Below are positions 8,374 to 16,460 of a DNA stretch of 48,401 bases, one piece after another. The stretch covers positions 1 through 48,401 of the forward strand of contig CAZFAP010000010.1 in NCBI GenBank assembly GCA_964516325.1, read 5' to 3'. Position 1 is the first letter of the stretch, and each line of letters begins with the position of its first letter. A program made the translations under genes and the position numbers. A model generated the notes under the pieces. That model searched no databases. It was not told where the DNA came from and worked only from the letters and a program-made list of their open reading frames with translations. Source of the stretch: CAZFAP01 sp964516325 (GTDB lineage Bacteria; Auribacterota; JABMQX01).

Positions 8374-10653
8374 GTGGGTAGTGTCGCCATTAATCATACT
8401 TCGACTTCGGCCGCAGCTTCCCAATCGGCAGACAGTCGCTTCGCTGACGGGGAGCTTCAGCTCACCGAAAACGCCCGGACGGTTCTTGAAAGGCGATACC
8501 TCATCAAGGACGACAACGGCGTCCCCGTCGAGACCTCAGCGCAGATGTTCCGTCGGGTCGCCAAGAACATCGCTCAAGCCGATCTCTTCTATGACAAGGG
8601 CGCCGACGCGAAAAAGACAGAAGATGAGTTCTACCGCTTGATGACAAGCCTGGAATTCATGCCGAACTCGCCGACATTGATGAACGCGGGTCGCAAATTG
8701 CAGCAGCTCGCGGCGTGCTTTGTTCTCCCCGTCGAGGACAACATGGAGAGCATTTTTCAGGCAGTCAAGGACACTGCCCTCGTACACAAGAGCGGCGGCG
8801 GGACGGGTTTTTCGTTCTCTCATCTTCGTCCGAAGAACGACATTGTGAGCACGACGTACGGATTGTCAAGCGGGCCAGTCTCCTTCATGCAGGTGTTCGA
8901 CGCCGCCACTCACGCCGTCAACCAGGGCGGATTCCGTCGGGGCGCCAACATGGGAATCCTCCATGTCAGCCATCCGGACATCCTCGAATTCATCACCTGC
9001 AAGCGCGACCAGACCAAGCTCAACAACTTCAACATCTCCGTCACGGTGACGGAGGAGTTCATGCGGGCGGTCCAGAACGACGAGGAATATCAGACCATCA
9101 ATCCGCGAAACGGCAAGGTGGTTGATGCCCTGAAAGCGAGGGAAGTGTTTGATTTAATGGTCAGCATGGCGTGGGAGTGCGGCGACCCGGGAATCGTCTT
9201 CATTGATAGGATCAACGCCGACAACCCGACCCCTCACCTCGGAATAATCGAAAGTACGAATCCCTGCGGGGAGCAGCCGCTCCTTCCTTACGAAGCGTGC
9301 AACCTCGGCTCCATCAACCTTTCCATGGCGGTTAAGAACGGGGCCGTGGACTACGAACGACTCCGCCGGATCGTCCGGTCGTCGGTTCATTTCCTCGACA
9401 ACGTCATTGATGTCAGCCAGTTCCCCATCGAGAAAATCCACGACATGGTCCACAGCAACCGAAAGGTCGGCCTCGGCGTCATGGGCTGGGCGGATATGCT
9501 CATCCTGCTTGGGGTGCCTTACGATTCAGAGGAGGCGATTCAGCTCGGACGAAAGGTCATGAGCTTCATCACTTCCGAAGCCCGGAAGATGTCCGAGGAA
9601 CTCGCCGAGAAAAGAGGTCCTTTTGCGAACTTTCCCGGCAGCGTCTATGACAAGCCTGCTGCCAAGAAGCTCCGGAATGCGACCCTGACCACCGTCGCGC
9701 CGACGGGAACCATCAGCATCATCGCCGGATGCTCCAGCGGCATCGAGCCGATCTTCGACGTCTGCTTCGTCAGGAAAAATGTCCTCGACAACGACGAACT
9801 GGTCGAGATCAACCCCCATCTCGAGAGGATTGCCAAAGAGGAAGGCTTCTATTCCGAAGACCTCATTGGAAAGCTCGCGAAAGGGACATCGCTGAAGGAC
9901 CTGGACGAAGTCCCCGACCGAAGCAAAAGGCTCTTCGTCACGGCTCACGACATTTCACCCGAATGGCACATCCGAATGCAGGCGGCTTTTCAGGAGTTCA
10001 CCCACAACGCCGTCTCCAAAACCGTCAATTTCCCCAAGACCGCCACGAAGGAGGATGTCAAGAAAGTTTACCTCCTCGCGCACCAGCTCGGCTGCAAAGG
10101 GGTCACCATTTATCGAGATGGCAGCCGCGAGACGCAGGTGCTCAACAAGATGTCCGAGAGCATTGAAACGGCGGCGCCGGCTCCCCCTGCCAGACCCCTC
10201 CAGCGAAAGAAGAGACCTCGCGTCCTCCAGGGGCGGACGATCAAGATGGAGACCGGCTGCGGAACGCTCTACGTAACGATCAACGAAGACCAGGACGGCT
10301 TCTTCGAGCTGTTCAACACGATGGGCAAAGCCGGCGGGTGCGCTGCAAGCCAATCTGAGGCAATCGGGCGGCTCGTTTCGCTCGCCTGGCGAAGCGGCGT
10401 CTCGACGGAGGAAATTGTCAAGCAGCTTTCGGGGATATGTTGCCACAAGCACGTCGGCGTCGGAAAAGATAAAATCCTCTCCTGCGCGGACGCCATTGCC
10501 AGGGCGATCAGGGAATACAGCAACCCTGGCAGGAAGCAGCTCCACGAAATCCCCCAATTCATGCGCGGGGCGTGCATTCAGTGCGGCGGGCAGCTCGAGC
10601 CGGAAGGCGGCTGCTTCGTGTGCCGCTCCTGCGGCTACTCCGACTGCTCGTAA
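8374..10653 (+). CDS. nrdJ: Class II (adenosylcobalamin-dependent) ribonucleotide reductase
   Basis: NrdJ reduces ribonucleotides to deoxyribonucleotides using adenosylcobalamin, without an oxygen-dependent metal subunit. The 759 residues include NPCGE at 296-300 with the thiyl cysteine C298 and partners N296 and E300, the redox pair C115 and C309, and the loop PTGTISIIAGCSSGIEP. A TSCPD domain follows near 625-700 (GCGTLYVTIN, GGCAASQSE). The end is a cysteine-rich tail (CIQCGG, CRSCGYSDC) that probably serves as the regenerating swinging arm. No intein or ATP-cone is seen. The start is GTG with GGGGAGG 7-8 bases upstream; the nearby ATG at 8355 is out of frame. Paired NrdR-like boxes in the promoter indicate repression by NrdR. 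Confidence 0.97.
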   Translation: MGSVAINHTSTSAAASQSADSRFADGELQLTENARTVLERRYLIKDDNGVPVETSAQMFRRVAKNIAQADLFYDKGADAKKTEDEFYRLMTSLEFMPNSPTLMNAGRKLQQLAACFVLPVEDNMESIFQAVKDTALVHKSGGGTGFSFSHLRPKNDIVSTTYGLSSGPVSFMQVFDAATHAVNQGGFRRGANMGILHVSHPDILEFITCKRDQTKLNNFNISVTVTEEFMRAVQNDEEYQTINPRNGKVVDALKAREVFDLMVSMAWECGDPGIVFIDRINADNPTPHLGIIESTNPCGEQPLLPYEACNLGSINLSMAVKNGAVDYERLRRIVRSSVHFLDNVIDVSQFPIEKIHDMVHSNRKVGLGVMGWADMLILLGVPYDSEEAIQLGRKVMSFITSEARKMSEELAEKRGPFANFPGSVYDKPAAKKLRNATLTTVAPTGTISIIAGCSSGIEPIFDVCFVRKNVLDNDELVEINPHLERIAKEEGFYSEDLIGKLAKGTSLKDLDEVPDRSKRLFVTAHDISPEWHIRMQAAFQEFTHNAVSKTVNFPKTATKEDVKKVYLLAHQLGCKGVTIYRDGSRETQVLNKMSESIETAAPAPPARPLQRKKRPRVLQGRTIKMETGCGTLYVTINEDQDGFFELFNTMGKAGGCAASQSEAIGRLVSLAWRSGVSTEEIVKQLSGICCHKHVGVGKDKILSCADAIARAIREYSNPGRKQLHEIPQFMRGACIQCGGQLEPEGGCFVCRSCGYSDCS

Positions 10654-10791
10654 CCGTAGCGCCTCAACCGGACCCGGGGCCTACATTCCCCAAGGCGATG
10701 GAGGTATACGAAAAACGTCCGGCTACACCATCCCCGACGATGTGGTAAGATAATGTGAGAACTTGGCTGTCACGAACGCGAGGTCTCAAAC

Positions 10792-11089
10792 TTGCACCTT
10801 TACCATGTCATCTGGAAGAGCAGGTTCGTCGAGAAAATGGCTGCGAAACACGGTGTGACCACCGAAGAAGTCGAGCAGGTTCTATTCTCGAAGCCGCATG
10901 TCCGAGTGGCCGAAAGGGGGCGGGTGAAGGGTGAGGACTTGTACGTCGCTTACGGCGAGACGTACGGTGGGCAGACGCCTTGTTGTCTTTTTCATCCGCA
11001 AGCGGCGAACCGCTGCGTTGCCGATTTCAGCTCGCGACATGACCCCGTCCGAACGGAGATACTACAACGAGCAAAAAGAAGCGCATTGA
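10792..11089 (+). pseudogene. BrnT-like toxin gene with a frameshift
   Basis: The first 60 codons (TTG start at 10792, GAGGT upstream) read as a BrnT-like small ribonuclease toxin: LYHVIWKSRFVEKMAAKHGV, then TTEEVEQVL. Just after GETYGG the homology leaves this frame and continues in the next frame from 10973 as RRLVVFFIRKR, then ISARDMTPSERRYYNEQ, the typical family end, stopping at 11089. One extra base within 10966-10972 (a GGTGGGC stretch) explains it. The original frame runs on to 11340 only as a meaningless translation. The antitoxin gene follows with overlap, confirming a toxin-antitoxin arrangement. A sequencing error remains possible, but the antitoxin start is also damaged. Confidence 0.75.
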
Positions 11090-11336
11090 TCCAATTCCCG
11101 AAGAGTTCGCCAGTTACGAGGAAGTTGCCGAGTTCTGGGATGCTCACGACACCGCAGACTATCCGGACGCTTTGCGCATGGTGGAGGTTGTGGCCGAGCT
11201 GCGAAGCGGCCACTACGAAATTGAGATTGACGCAGATGTGGCTGAGGCGCTCCGAGCACGTGCCCGTCACAGGGGGCTCAGGGTCAGCCGCCTGGCAAGC
11301 GATCTTCTGCGACAGCGGCTTGCGGCTTCTAAGTAA
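11067..11336 (+). pseudogene. Ribbon-helix-helix/CopG-like antitoxin lacking a standard start codon
   Basis: The frame from 11067 encodes about 89 residues: SKKKRIDPIPEEF, then ASYEEVAEFWDAHDTADYPD, then a C-terminal CopG-like helix pair (EIDADVAEALRARARHRG, VSRLASDLLRQRL). This is the common antitoxin partner of BrnT-like toxins. GGAG sits 8 bases before position 11067, where family members have ATG, but the codon is ACG. No ATG, GTG or TTG exists between the upstream in-frame stop (11040-11042) and the conserved N-terminus. The next ATG, near 11177, would remove the first third. The gene overlaps the toxin end, as in intact pairs. Weak ACG initiation is conceivable; decay is more likely. 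Confidence 0.65.
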
Positions 11337-11576
11337 CTAACGGGTTGCATCCTGCATCGGGATCGTGCGCCGAGAGCTGAGTGAGCATCTTGCGTCGAAG
11401 CTGAGGGGTGCCAGAGGAGCAGCCTGAAAACAGGCATCGCCGAAATCTCAGTTGGCAGGCCATGGCTTGTGCCAAAGAGTTCCTTTGCTCACCCCGGGCG
11501 CAGGAAACCGTCGCAAGACCGCTAACATTATCGCCAATTGGTGTACAATAGGCGCGGAAGCATGGGAGGAGCCGAC

Positions 11577-11969
11577 ATGGGCAAAGTAACCAAGGTCAAG
11601 TTCACAAATTTGTTCGATCCCTCGAAGACGGTTCAGCTCGAGGCTGTGATTGACACCGGCGCCACCATGGTGGTACTGCCTCAGGCTCTCGTGGATCAGC
11701 TAGGTTTGAGGAAGGTCCGGGAGACAAAGGTTCGGTATGCGAACAATAAGACCGAATTGAAATCCGTATATGGGGTGGTAAGCGTCCAGATCGGAGGGCG
11801 GACGGGCAACTTCGACGTCTTAGCGGAGCCGGAAGGTTCACAGCCCCTCATAGGACAGGTGGTTCTTGAAGTGCTGGACCTTGTCGTTGACCCCAGGACA
11901 CGGACGGTCACCCCGAATCCCATGTCCCCCGAGATGCCGATGGTCGAGATACTCTGGGTTACGGCATAA
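11577..11969 (+). CDS. Retropepsin-like (clan AA) aspartic protease
   Basis: The 130-residue protein carries the hallmark DTGAT at residues 26-30 and a second hydrophobic-glycine region (PLIGQVVLEVLDLVVD) typical of single-domain retroviral-type aspartic proteases, which work as dimers. There is no signal peptide. The start is ATG at 11577 with GGGAGGA 6 bases upstream; a longer frame to 11538 is open but lacks such a site. Bacterial members of this family are widespread and mostly uncharacterised. It stands alone between a decayed toxin-antitoxin pair and a frameshifted nuclease-family gene, so context gives no function. Fold assignment is strong; substrate is unknown. Confidence 0.82.
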   Translation: MGKVTKVKFTNLFDPSKTVQLEAVIDTGATMVVLPQALVDQLGLRKVRETKVRYANNKTELKSVYGVVSVQIGGRTGNFDVLAEPEGSQPLIGQVVLEVLDLVVDPRTRTVTPNPMSPEMPMVEILWVTA

Positions 11970-12058
11970 GGTGTCTCAGGCCTGAGTTGGTGCGCGACTT
12001 CCGGTCGCCCTGCACGCGGAGGTCAGCTGAGAACTCGCCGAAAAGGATGGAACAGGAT

Positions 12059-13022
12059 ATGAGCAAGACAGCATCGCCTGGATCGCGCGGACCTCGTTTC
12101 ACGGGAAGGACCGGTCTGGCGATCTCGCTCCTTGGCGTGCTGCTTGTCGGCCTGGGCATCGCTTCGTCCCAGGTCCCGCCAGCGGGCGAAATTCCCGACC
12201 GAAGGCAAGGGACGATTCGGGTGATGTCGTACAACATTCTGTACGGGACGAGCGCGGCGCCGGGGGAACCGTGGCAGGCGCGGGGAAAGCGGGTCGTCGA
12301 GCTTATCCGCCAATTCGACCCGGACCTCTTCGGCGTTCAGGAAGCGCTCTCGTCGCAGATTGACGACCTTCTTTCGGCTCCTCCCTCAGTATGCGACGCT
12401 CGGCGAAGGGAGAAGGGGGCTGATTCAAGACGAGCACTCCAACATTTTCTATCGGCGGGACAGGTTTCGGGTGCTCAAGTGCGGGAGTTTCTGGCTGAGC
12501 GAAACGCCCGAGAAAGTCGGAAGCCAGTCGTGGGGGAGTTCGCTTCCGCGAATCGTTACATGGGCGGTGCTCTTCGACAAGGGGGCTGGCAAGCCCTTCC
12601 TCTACTGCAACACGCATTTTGACCATCCGGGCTCGGCTCAGACCGTTCGCCTCAATTCAGCCATCGTTACGCGGAAATTCATCGAGGAGCGCTTTCCGGA
12701 CATTCCGACGGTCTTGACCGGTGACCTCAATTGCCCGCCGTCGGAGGATGCGATGCGGTTCTTAACGGGGAAGCTCACCACCCAGGGATTGGCCGGCGAT
12801 TTCGTTGACGCCTATGCCCACCTCGGCGGTCCCGAACCTTCGCCCGAAAACGGCGTCACGACCTTCCACGGCTATTCCGAAAAGCCGCCCGCTCGGCGAA
12901 TTGATTACGTCCTTGTCCGCGGCGGGATCAAACCCCTTCGCGGCGGAATTCTGAGTAAGAAGGTGGAAGGCGTCTATCCCTCAGATCATCATCCCGTCTG
13001 GGCTGAGCTGAAATTCGAATAA
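12059..13022 (+). pseudogene. Endonuclease/exonuclease/phosphatase family protein, frameshifted
   Basis: A membrane-anchored member of the metal-dependent EEP superfamily. The first frame gives an N-terminal hydrophobic anchor (GLAISLLGVLLVGLGIASS), then RVMSYNILYG and DPDLFGVQEA with the metal-binding Asn and Glu. Homology then leaves this frame, and the rest is read in another frame up to 13022: RLLPQYATLGEGRRG, YCNTHFDHPG, VLTGDLNCPP and YPSDHHPVWAEL, the catalytic His, Asp-x-Asn and final Asp-His. The switch is explained by one extra T in the run at 12372-12374. Either the gene is inactivated or the assembly has an indel. All catalytic motifs survive when the two frames are joined. Start 12059 (alternative 12047) is uncertain. 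Confidence 0.8.
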
Positions 13023-13057
13023 CTCCCCTCGGGGCGCCCCAACAAGGTCACCCCGCT

Positions 13058-13135
13058 TCGCGTCCTCTGCGCTCTCAGCGGTTAATGGCCCTGGTTCCGA
13101 GTAGCCCAACCGCAGAGGACACAGAGTGCGCAGAG
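13058..13135. repeat. Inverted CGCAGAG repeat pair between convergent genes
   Basis: Two copies of the dispersed CGCAGAG repeat face each other here. GTCCTCTGCG at 13062-13071 is perfectly complementary to CGCAGAGGAC at 13111-13120, and GCGGTT at 13078-13083 to AACCGC at 13108-13113. The pair lies exactly between the ends of the EEP gene and pepA, so it could fold in either transcript and act as a weak bidirectional terminator. There is no U-tract. Confidence 0.6.
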
Positions 13136-13139
13136 CATC

Positions 13140-14642
13140 TCATTTCTCCCAATCGCTCAGAAGGCGGCTGAGCAGGCGGACGCCGACGCCGGTGGCGCCT
13201 TTTGGATTGTAAGGTCTCTCGTTCTCGATTCCCGCGGTGCCCGCGATGTCGAGATGCGCCCACGGATACTCCCCGACGAATTTCTGGAGGAATTTCGCGG
13301 CGACGATGGTCTGCCCCGGTTTGCCGCCGGTGTTCGTGGTGTCCGCAACTTCGCTCTTCAGCGACTCTGCGTATTCATCCCACAGCGGGAATTCCCAGAC
13401 CCTTTCCCATGTTACTTCCGCCGCCTTTTTAATTTTCTCGATGAGCGTTCGGTCGTTCCCCATAAGCCCGCTGGCGTGCTCTGAGAGGGCGATGACGCAG
13501 GCCCCCGTCAGCGTCGCGAGGTCAATCACGGCCTTCGGCTTGTATCTGCTCCCGTAATCAAGCGCGTCCGCGAGAAGAAGCCTTCCCTCCGCGTCCGTGC
13601 TGATAATCTCAACCGTCTTGCCGGAAGCCATGCGCAAAATATCGCCCGGCTTGAGGGCTGTCCCGCTGGGAAGGTTCTCCGCTGCGGGCACAAGCGCCAC
13701 GACCCGCAGGGGCAAGGCGAGTTGCGAGACGACATCCAGCGTGCATAGAACGCTCGCCGCGCCTGCCATATCTCCTTTCATCGTCTCCATGTTTTGCGCG
13801 GGCTTTATGGATATGCCGCCGCTGTCGAACGTAATCCCTTTCCCAACGAGAACAACCGGTCCGGCCGCAGACTTCGCGGGCGAGTACTCGACGATGATGA
13901 ACCTCGGGGTGTTGGCGCTCCCCTTTCCCACGCCGAGAATGCCATTCATGTTGTGCTTTTTCAGCTCATCCGGTCCCAGGACGCGGCATTTGAGACCTCG
14001 TCGGCGAGAGAGATTCCGCGCGTAGTCCGCAAGAGCCGCGGGCGTCACCTCATTTGACGGGGCGTTCGTGAGGTCTCGCGCATTGTTGGCGGCCTGCGAC
14101 GTCAGCTGCGCGTAGGCTAAGTCTTTTTTGAGCGATCTCAACCGCCCGCTATCTTCGGTCAAAATCCTGACCTGCGAGACGAACTTTTGATCCTCCTCTT
14201 TCTCCGTCTTGTACTTTGAAAACTTGTAGAGCGCGAGAACCGCCCCTTCCACGAGAGCAGTCGCCAGCTCGTCGAACACGGTCGAAGAATCAGGAAAAGC
14301 ATCCGCCCAGACCACAATATCCTTCAGGCTGTGGTCCCGGCAGAAGGTGCTCGCTTTGCCGACAGCCTGCCGAGCCTTCTCCGTGTTGTATTGGTTTGGC
14401 TTTCCCAACCCCGCGAGAACAATCCTCGACGCCGCAACGTTCTTGCCCGCCGGGAAATAGACGACCTCATTCTGGTTGCCCGTGAATTCACTTTTCTTCA
14501 GGACATTCCGAATCAATCCTCTCGACGCTTTATCGAGAGTATCCAGCGGCCCACGAAGTTCCTTTTCTCCTTCCAAAAGCCCCAGAACCAGAGCATCAGC
14601 TTTCACGTCTGTGGCTTTGCCTAATAGTGCGGCTATCTTCAC
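13140..14642 (-). CDS. pepA: Leucyl (cytosol) aminopeptidase, M17 family
   Basis: PepA removes N-terminal amino acids from peptides using two divalent metals. The 500-residue length and all ligands match: K268 and D273 in GKGITFDSGG, K280, D291, and the STDAEGRL signature with D350, E352 and R354. The signature begins Ser where most enzymes have Asn (NTDAEGRL), a conservative change. The start is GTG at 14642, overlapping the stop of the GHMP kinase gene as GTGA, so the two are translationally coupled. The protein has no signal peptide. Its gene ends 118 bases from the convergent EEP gene, separated by an inverted repeat. Confidence 0.96.
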   Translation of the reverse strand: MKIAALLGKATDVKADALVLGLLEGEKELRGPLDTLDKASRGLIRNVLKKSEFTGNQNEVVYFPAGKNVAASRIVLAGLGKPNQYNTEKARQAVGKASTFCRDHSLKDIVVWADAFPDSSTVFDELATALVEGAVLALYKFSKYKTEKEEDQKFVSQVRILTEDSGRLRSLKKDLAYAQLTSQAANNARDLTNAPSNEVTPAALADYARNLSRRRGLKCRVLGPDELKKHNMNGILGVGKGSANTPRFIIVEYSPAKSAAGPVVLVGKGITFDSGGISIKPAQNMETMKGDMAGAASVLCTLDVVSQLALPLRVVALVPAAENLPSGTALKPGDILRMASGKTVEIISTDAEGRLLLADALDYGSRYKPKAVIDLATLTGACVIALSEHASGLMGNDRTLIEKIKKAAEVTWERVWEFPLWDEYAESLKSEVADTTNTGGKPGQTIVAAKFLQKFVGEYPWAHLDIAGTAGIENERPYNPKGATGVGVRLLSRLLSDWEK

Positions 14643-15730
14643 TTTTTCCTCCGTCTCCTTGGGAGCGACTCGCGGGCGCCCGGTTGACAGCCGCGCCCGG
14701 TGGCGGCGACCCGCCTTTTGCTCCCCTTGGTTTCAATAGTCAATCCGCGGCTCGATATGCGGTAGTCCATCAGTTCGGCGCCGTCACTGACCAGGGACTC
14801 TATGACCGCCTTTCGCCTGTCCGGCTTGACAAAAGTAATCATGCATCCCCCGCCGCCTGCGCCGCAGATTTTGCTGGCAATCGCCCCGGCTTTTTCTGCG
14901 TTCGCGATCATCCGATCAATGGTCGCATTCGTCACTCCTTCCGCGAGGTCCCGTCTATTCTCCCACTCCTTCCTCAGACTCCGCCCGAAACCATTTAGGT
15001 CGCCCTTCTTCAAGGCATCGTACATTTCCAGCGCTGTCTCCTTGATCGCATGCATCTTGGCGACCGTTTTTGGGTTCCGGTCGAGATAGTTCCGGACCAT
15101 CGCCCAATTCGTCAGAGCGGAGAAACGCGGCTCCCCCGCAAAGGTCAGCACGAGGCTCTTGTTCAGTTCGTCGAGGAGCGCGCTGTCCGCCACGAGCTGC
15201 TCCCGCCTGGCGCCGGTTACGTCAAACCATATCGCGCTAAGTCCGCCGAACATTGCGGGAAAATAGTCCTGCTTTCCGGTCATGGTGCCGATGGACTGAG
15301 CCTCCAGGTTCGCCCCGACGTCAATTATCTCCATGGGCGAGTATTTTTTGTCGCGGATTTCGTTCAGGGCGCCGCTCAGGGCGATCAGAAGCGCCGAGGA
15401 AGCGCCCAGCCCGGAGCCTTTGCGGACCTTGTTCAGGGTCGTTATCTTCCATCCCGGCGGCGGGTCGTAGAACCGAACAATCCTCGCTGCGAAGCCCAGC
15501 GGACCTTCAAGAGAAAGCTGTGACGCGCTCGCAGCCTCCGTGATAAGACCCAAATCTCTCGAATATATCTCTACCTTCTTCCCGCTTATCTCCTCCAGCC
15601 AAACCTGGCTTGTGAGGTTCACGGCCAGATTTATCGTCAGGCCGAAATCCTCGAAGATGTAAAGCGGGAAGATATCCAGTGTGCTCCCTGCCAGGTCCAC
15701 TCGGTTGGGGGCGGTGGCTTCGATGATCAT
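14639..15730 (-). CDS. GHMP-family sugar kinase (heptose/L-fucose kinase-like)
   Basis: The 363-residue protein shows the three GHMP motifs: an N-terminal APNRVDLAGS, the ATP-binding GSGLGASSA at 105-113, and CGAGGGGCM near residue 290. It most resembles the D-glycero-D-manno-heptose 7-phosphate kinase/HddA-type branch, which phosphorylates sugars for nucleotide-heptose or fucose activation, but the exact substrate is not determined. The C-terminal 25 residues are basic and unlike the family core. The ATG at 15730 has GGAGG 6 bases upstream. It is the first gene of a two-gene operon with pepA, with a promoter candidate at 15889-15916. The pairing of a sugar kinase with an aminopeptidase suggests no shared pathway. 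Confidence 0.85.
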   Translation of the reverse strand: MIIEATAPNRVDLAGSTLDIFPLYIFEDFGLTINLAVNLTSQVWLEEISGKKVEIYSRDLGLITEAASASQLSLEGPLGFAARIVRFYDPPPGWKITTLNKVRKGSGLGASSALLIALSGALNEIRDKKYSPMEIIDVGANLEAQSIGTMTGKQDYFPAMFGGLSAIWFDVTGARREQLVADSALLDELNKSLVLTFAGEPRFSALTNWAMVRNYLDRNPKTVAKMHAIKETALEMYDALKKGDLNGFGRSLRKEWENRRDLAEGVTNATIDRMIANAEKAGAIASKICGAGGGGCMITFVKPDRRKAVIESLVSDGAELMDYRISSRGLTIETKGSKRRVAATGRGCQPGARESLPRRRRKK

Positions 15731-16460
15731 TCAACGCCTCCGTGCGTGTTCTGAAGCTGCCCTCCGTCGAGACAAGGCGTCCGGCGCGCAAAAAACGCAA
15801 TGTCCTGCGCTGCCGCCCTGCGGGTTTCTCGCACGGTCCGTCCAGCCTCAGACTTCGGCACTGTCCTCTTGTCTCCTTTTTCCGATAGAGAATACAACAA
15901 GGTGAGGAAAGTTCAACCCCTTTTTGGCTGAGCTCGTTTCGCCGCCGGCTCTCTCGCAACTTCATCATGCGTCCTACCTGAAAGACTGCTCTGCTCTAAG
16001 AAAGGCACCCTCAGGCCCGCCGAGCAGACATTTACCTTGCAGGTGGAACCATTTTCTGGTAAAGATACTTTTGTGGAGAGCAGGAGTTCTGGGAACCGTT
16101 CTCACAGGGGCGATCGAACCAGCGGAAAGGCTCGGAGTGGGACAGTCCTTGTGCGGTCCCGGGAATGACCGTTGCCCGACAATAACGCCTGTGTAATGAT
16201 TTCTTCCGCAAGCGGATAATCATTGATCTGGGCTTAATTGGTTCCGAACTGCTGGCTTATCACGGAACATTGGGATGCCGGCCAGTCAGCGGCAATCCTC
16301 CCCAGCAGAAACGATTCGCCGGGGGAAAAGTTGTACGAGAGTCGCCGCAAAGCATTTGAGTTTCTTATTGCTGCCCAGGCTCACAACCCTGCGGTAGCTG
16401 GTTGTCCCGCAGGGTCTTGCGCGCTAAAACCGGGCCGGTAATTCAACGCAGCGCTGAAGC
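15731..16460. other. Long divergent spacer before dnaG
   Basis: This 730-base spacer separates the GHMP kinase operon from dnaG-rpoD. It contains the minus-strand promoter at 15889-15916. Small open frames (for example 16238-16441) lack ribosome binding sites and recognisable products. GAGGAAAGT at 15904 recalls RNase P RNA, but the following sequence does not match. I could not identify the dnaG promoter with confidence. Confidence 0.5.
15889..15916 (-). promoter_or_regulatory. Promoter candidate for the GHMP kinase-pepA operon
   Basis: On the minus strand TTGAAC (15916-15911) is followed after 16 bases by TATTCT (15894-15889). It is about 160 bases upstream of the kinase ATG. Hexamers match sigma-70 consensus at four to five positions each. 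Confidence 0.45.

Noticed and set aside
10792..11340. A continuous 182-codon plus-strand reading frame
   Set aside because: Only its first 60 codons are BrnT-like; the rest is out of frame with both the toxin end and the antitoxin, whose true sequences lie in the other two frames.
15901..15940. RNase P RNA-like GAGGAAAGT motif
   Set aside because: The conserved continuation and pairing partners of RNase P RNA are absent.
16238..16441. A 67-codon frame before dnaG
   Set aside because: No ribosome binding site, no similarity I recognise, and composition like the surrounding spacer.
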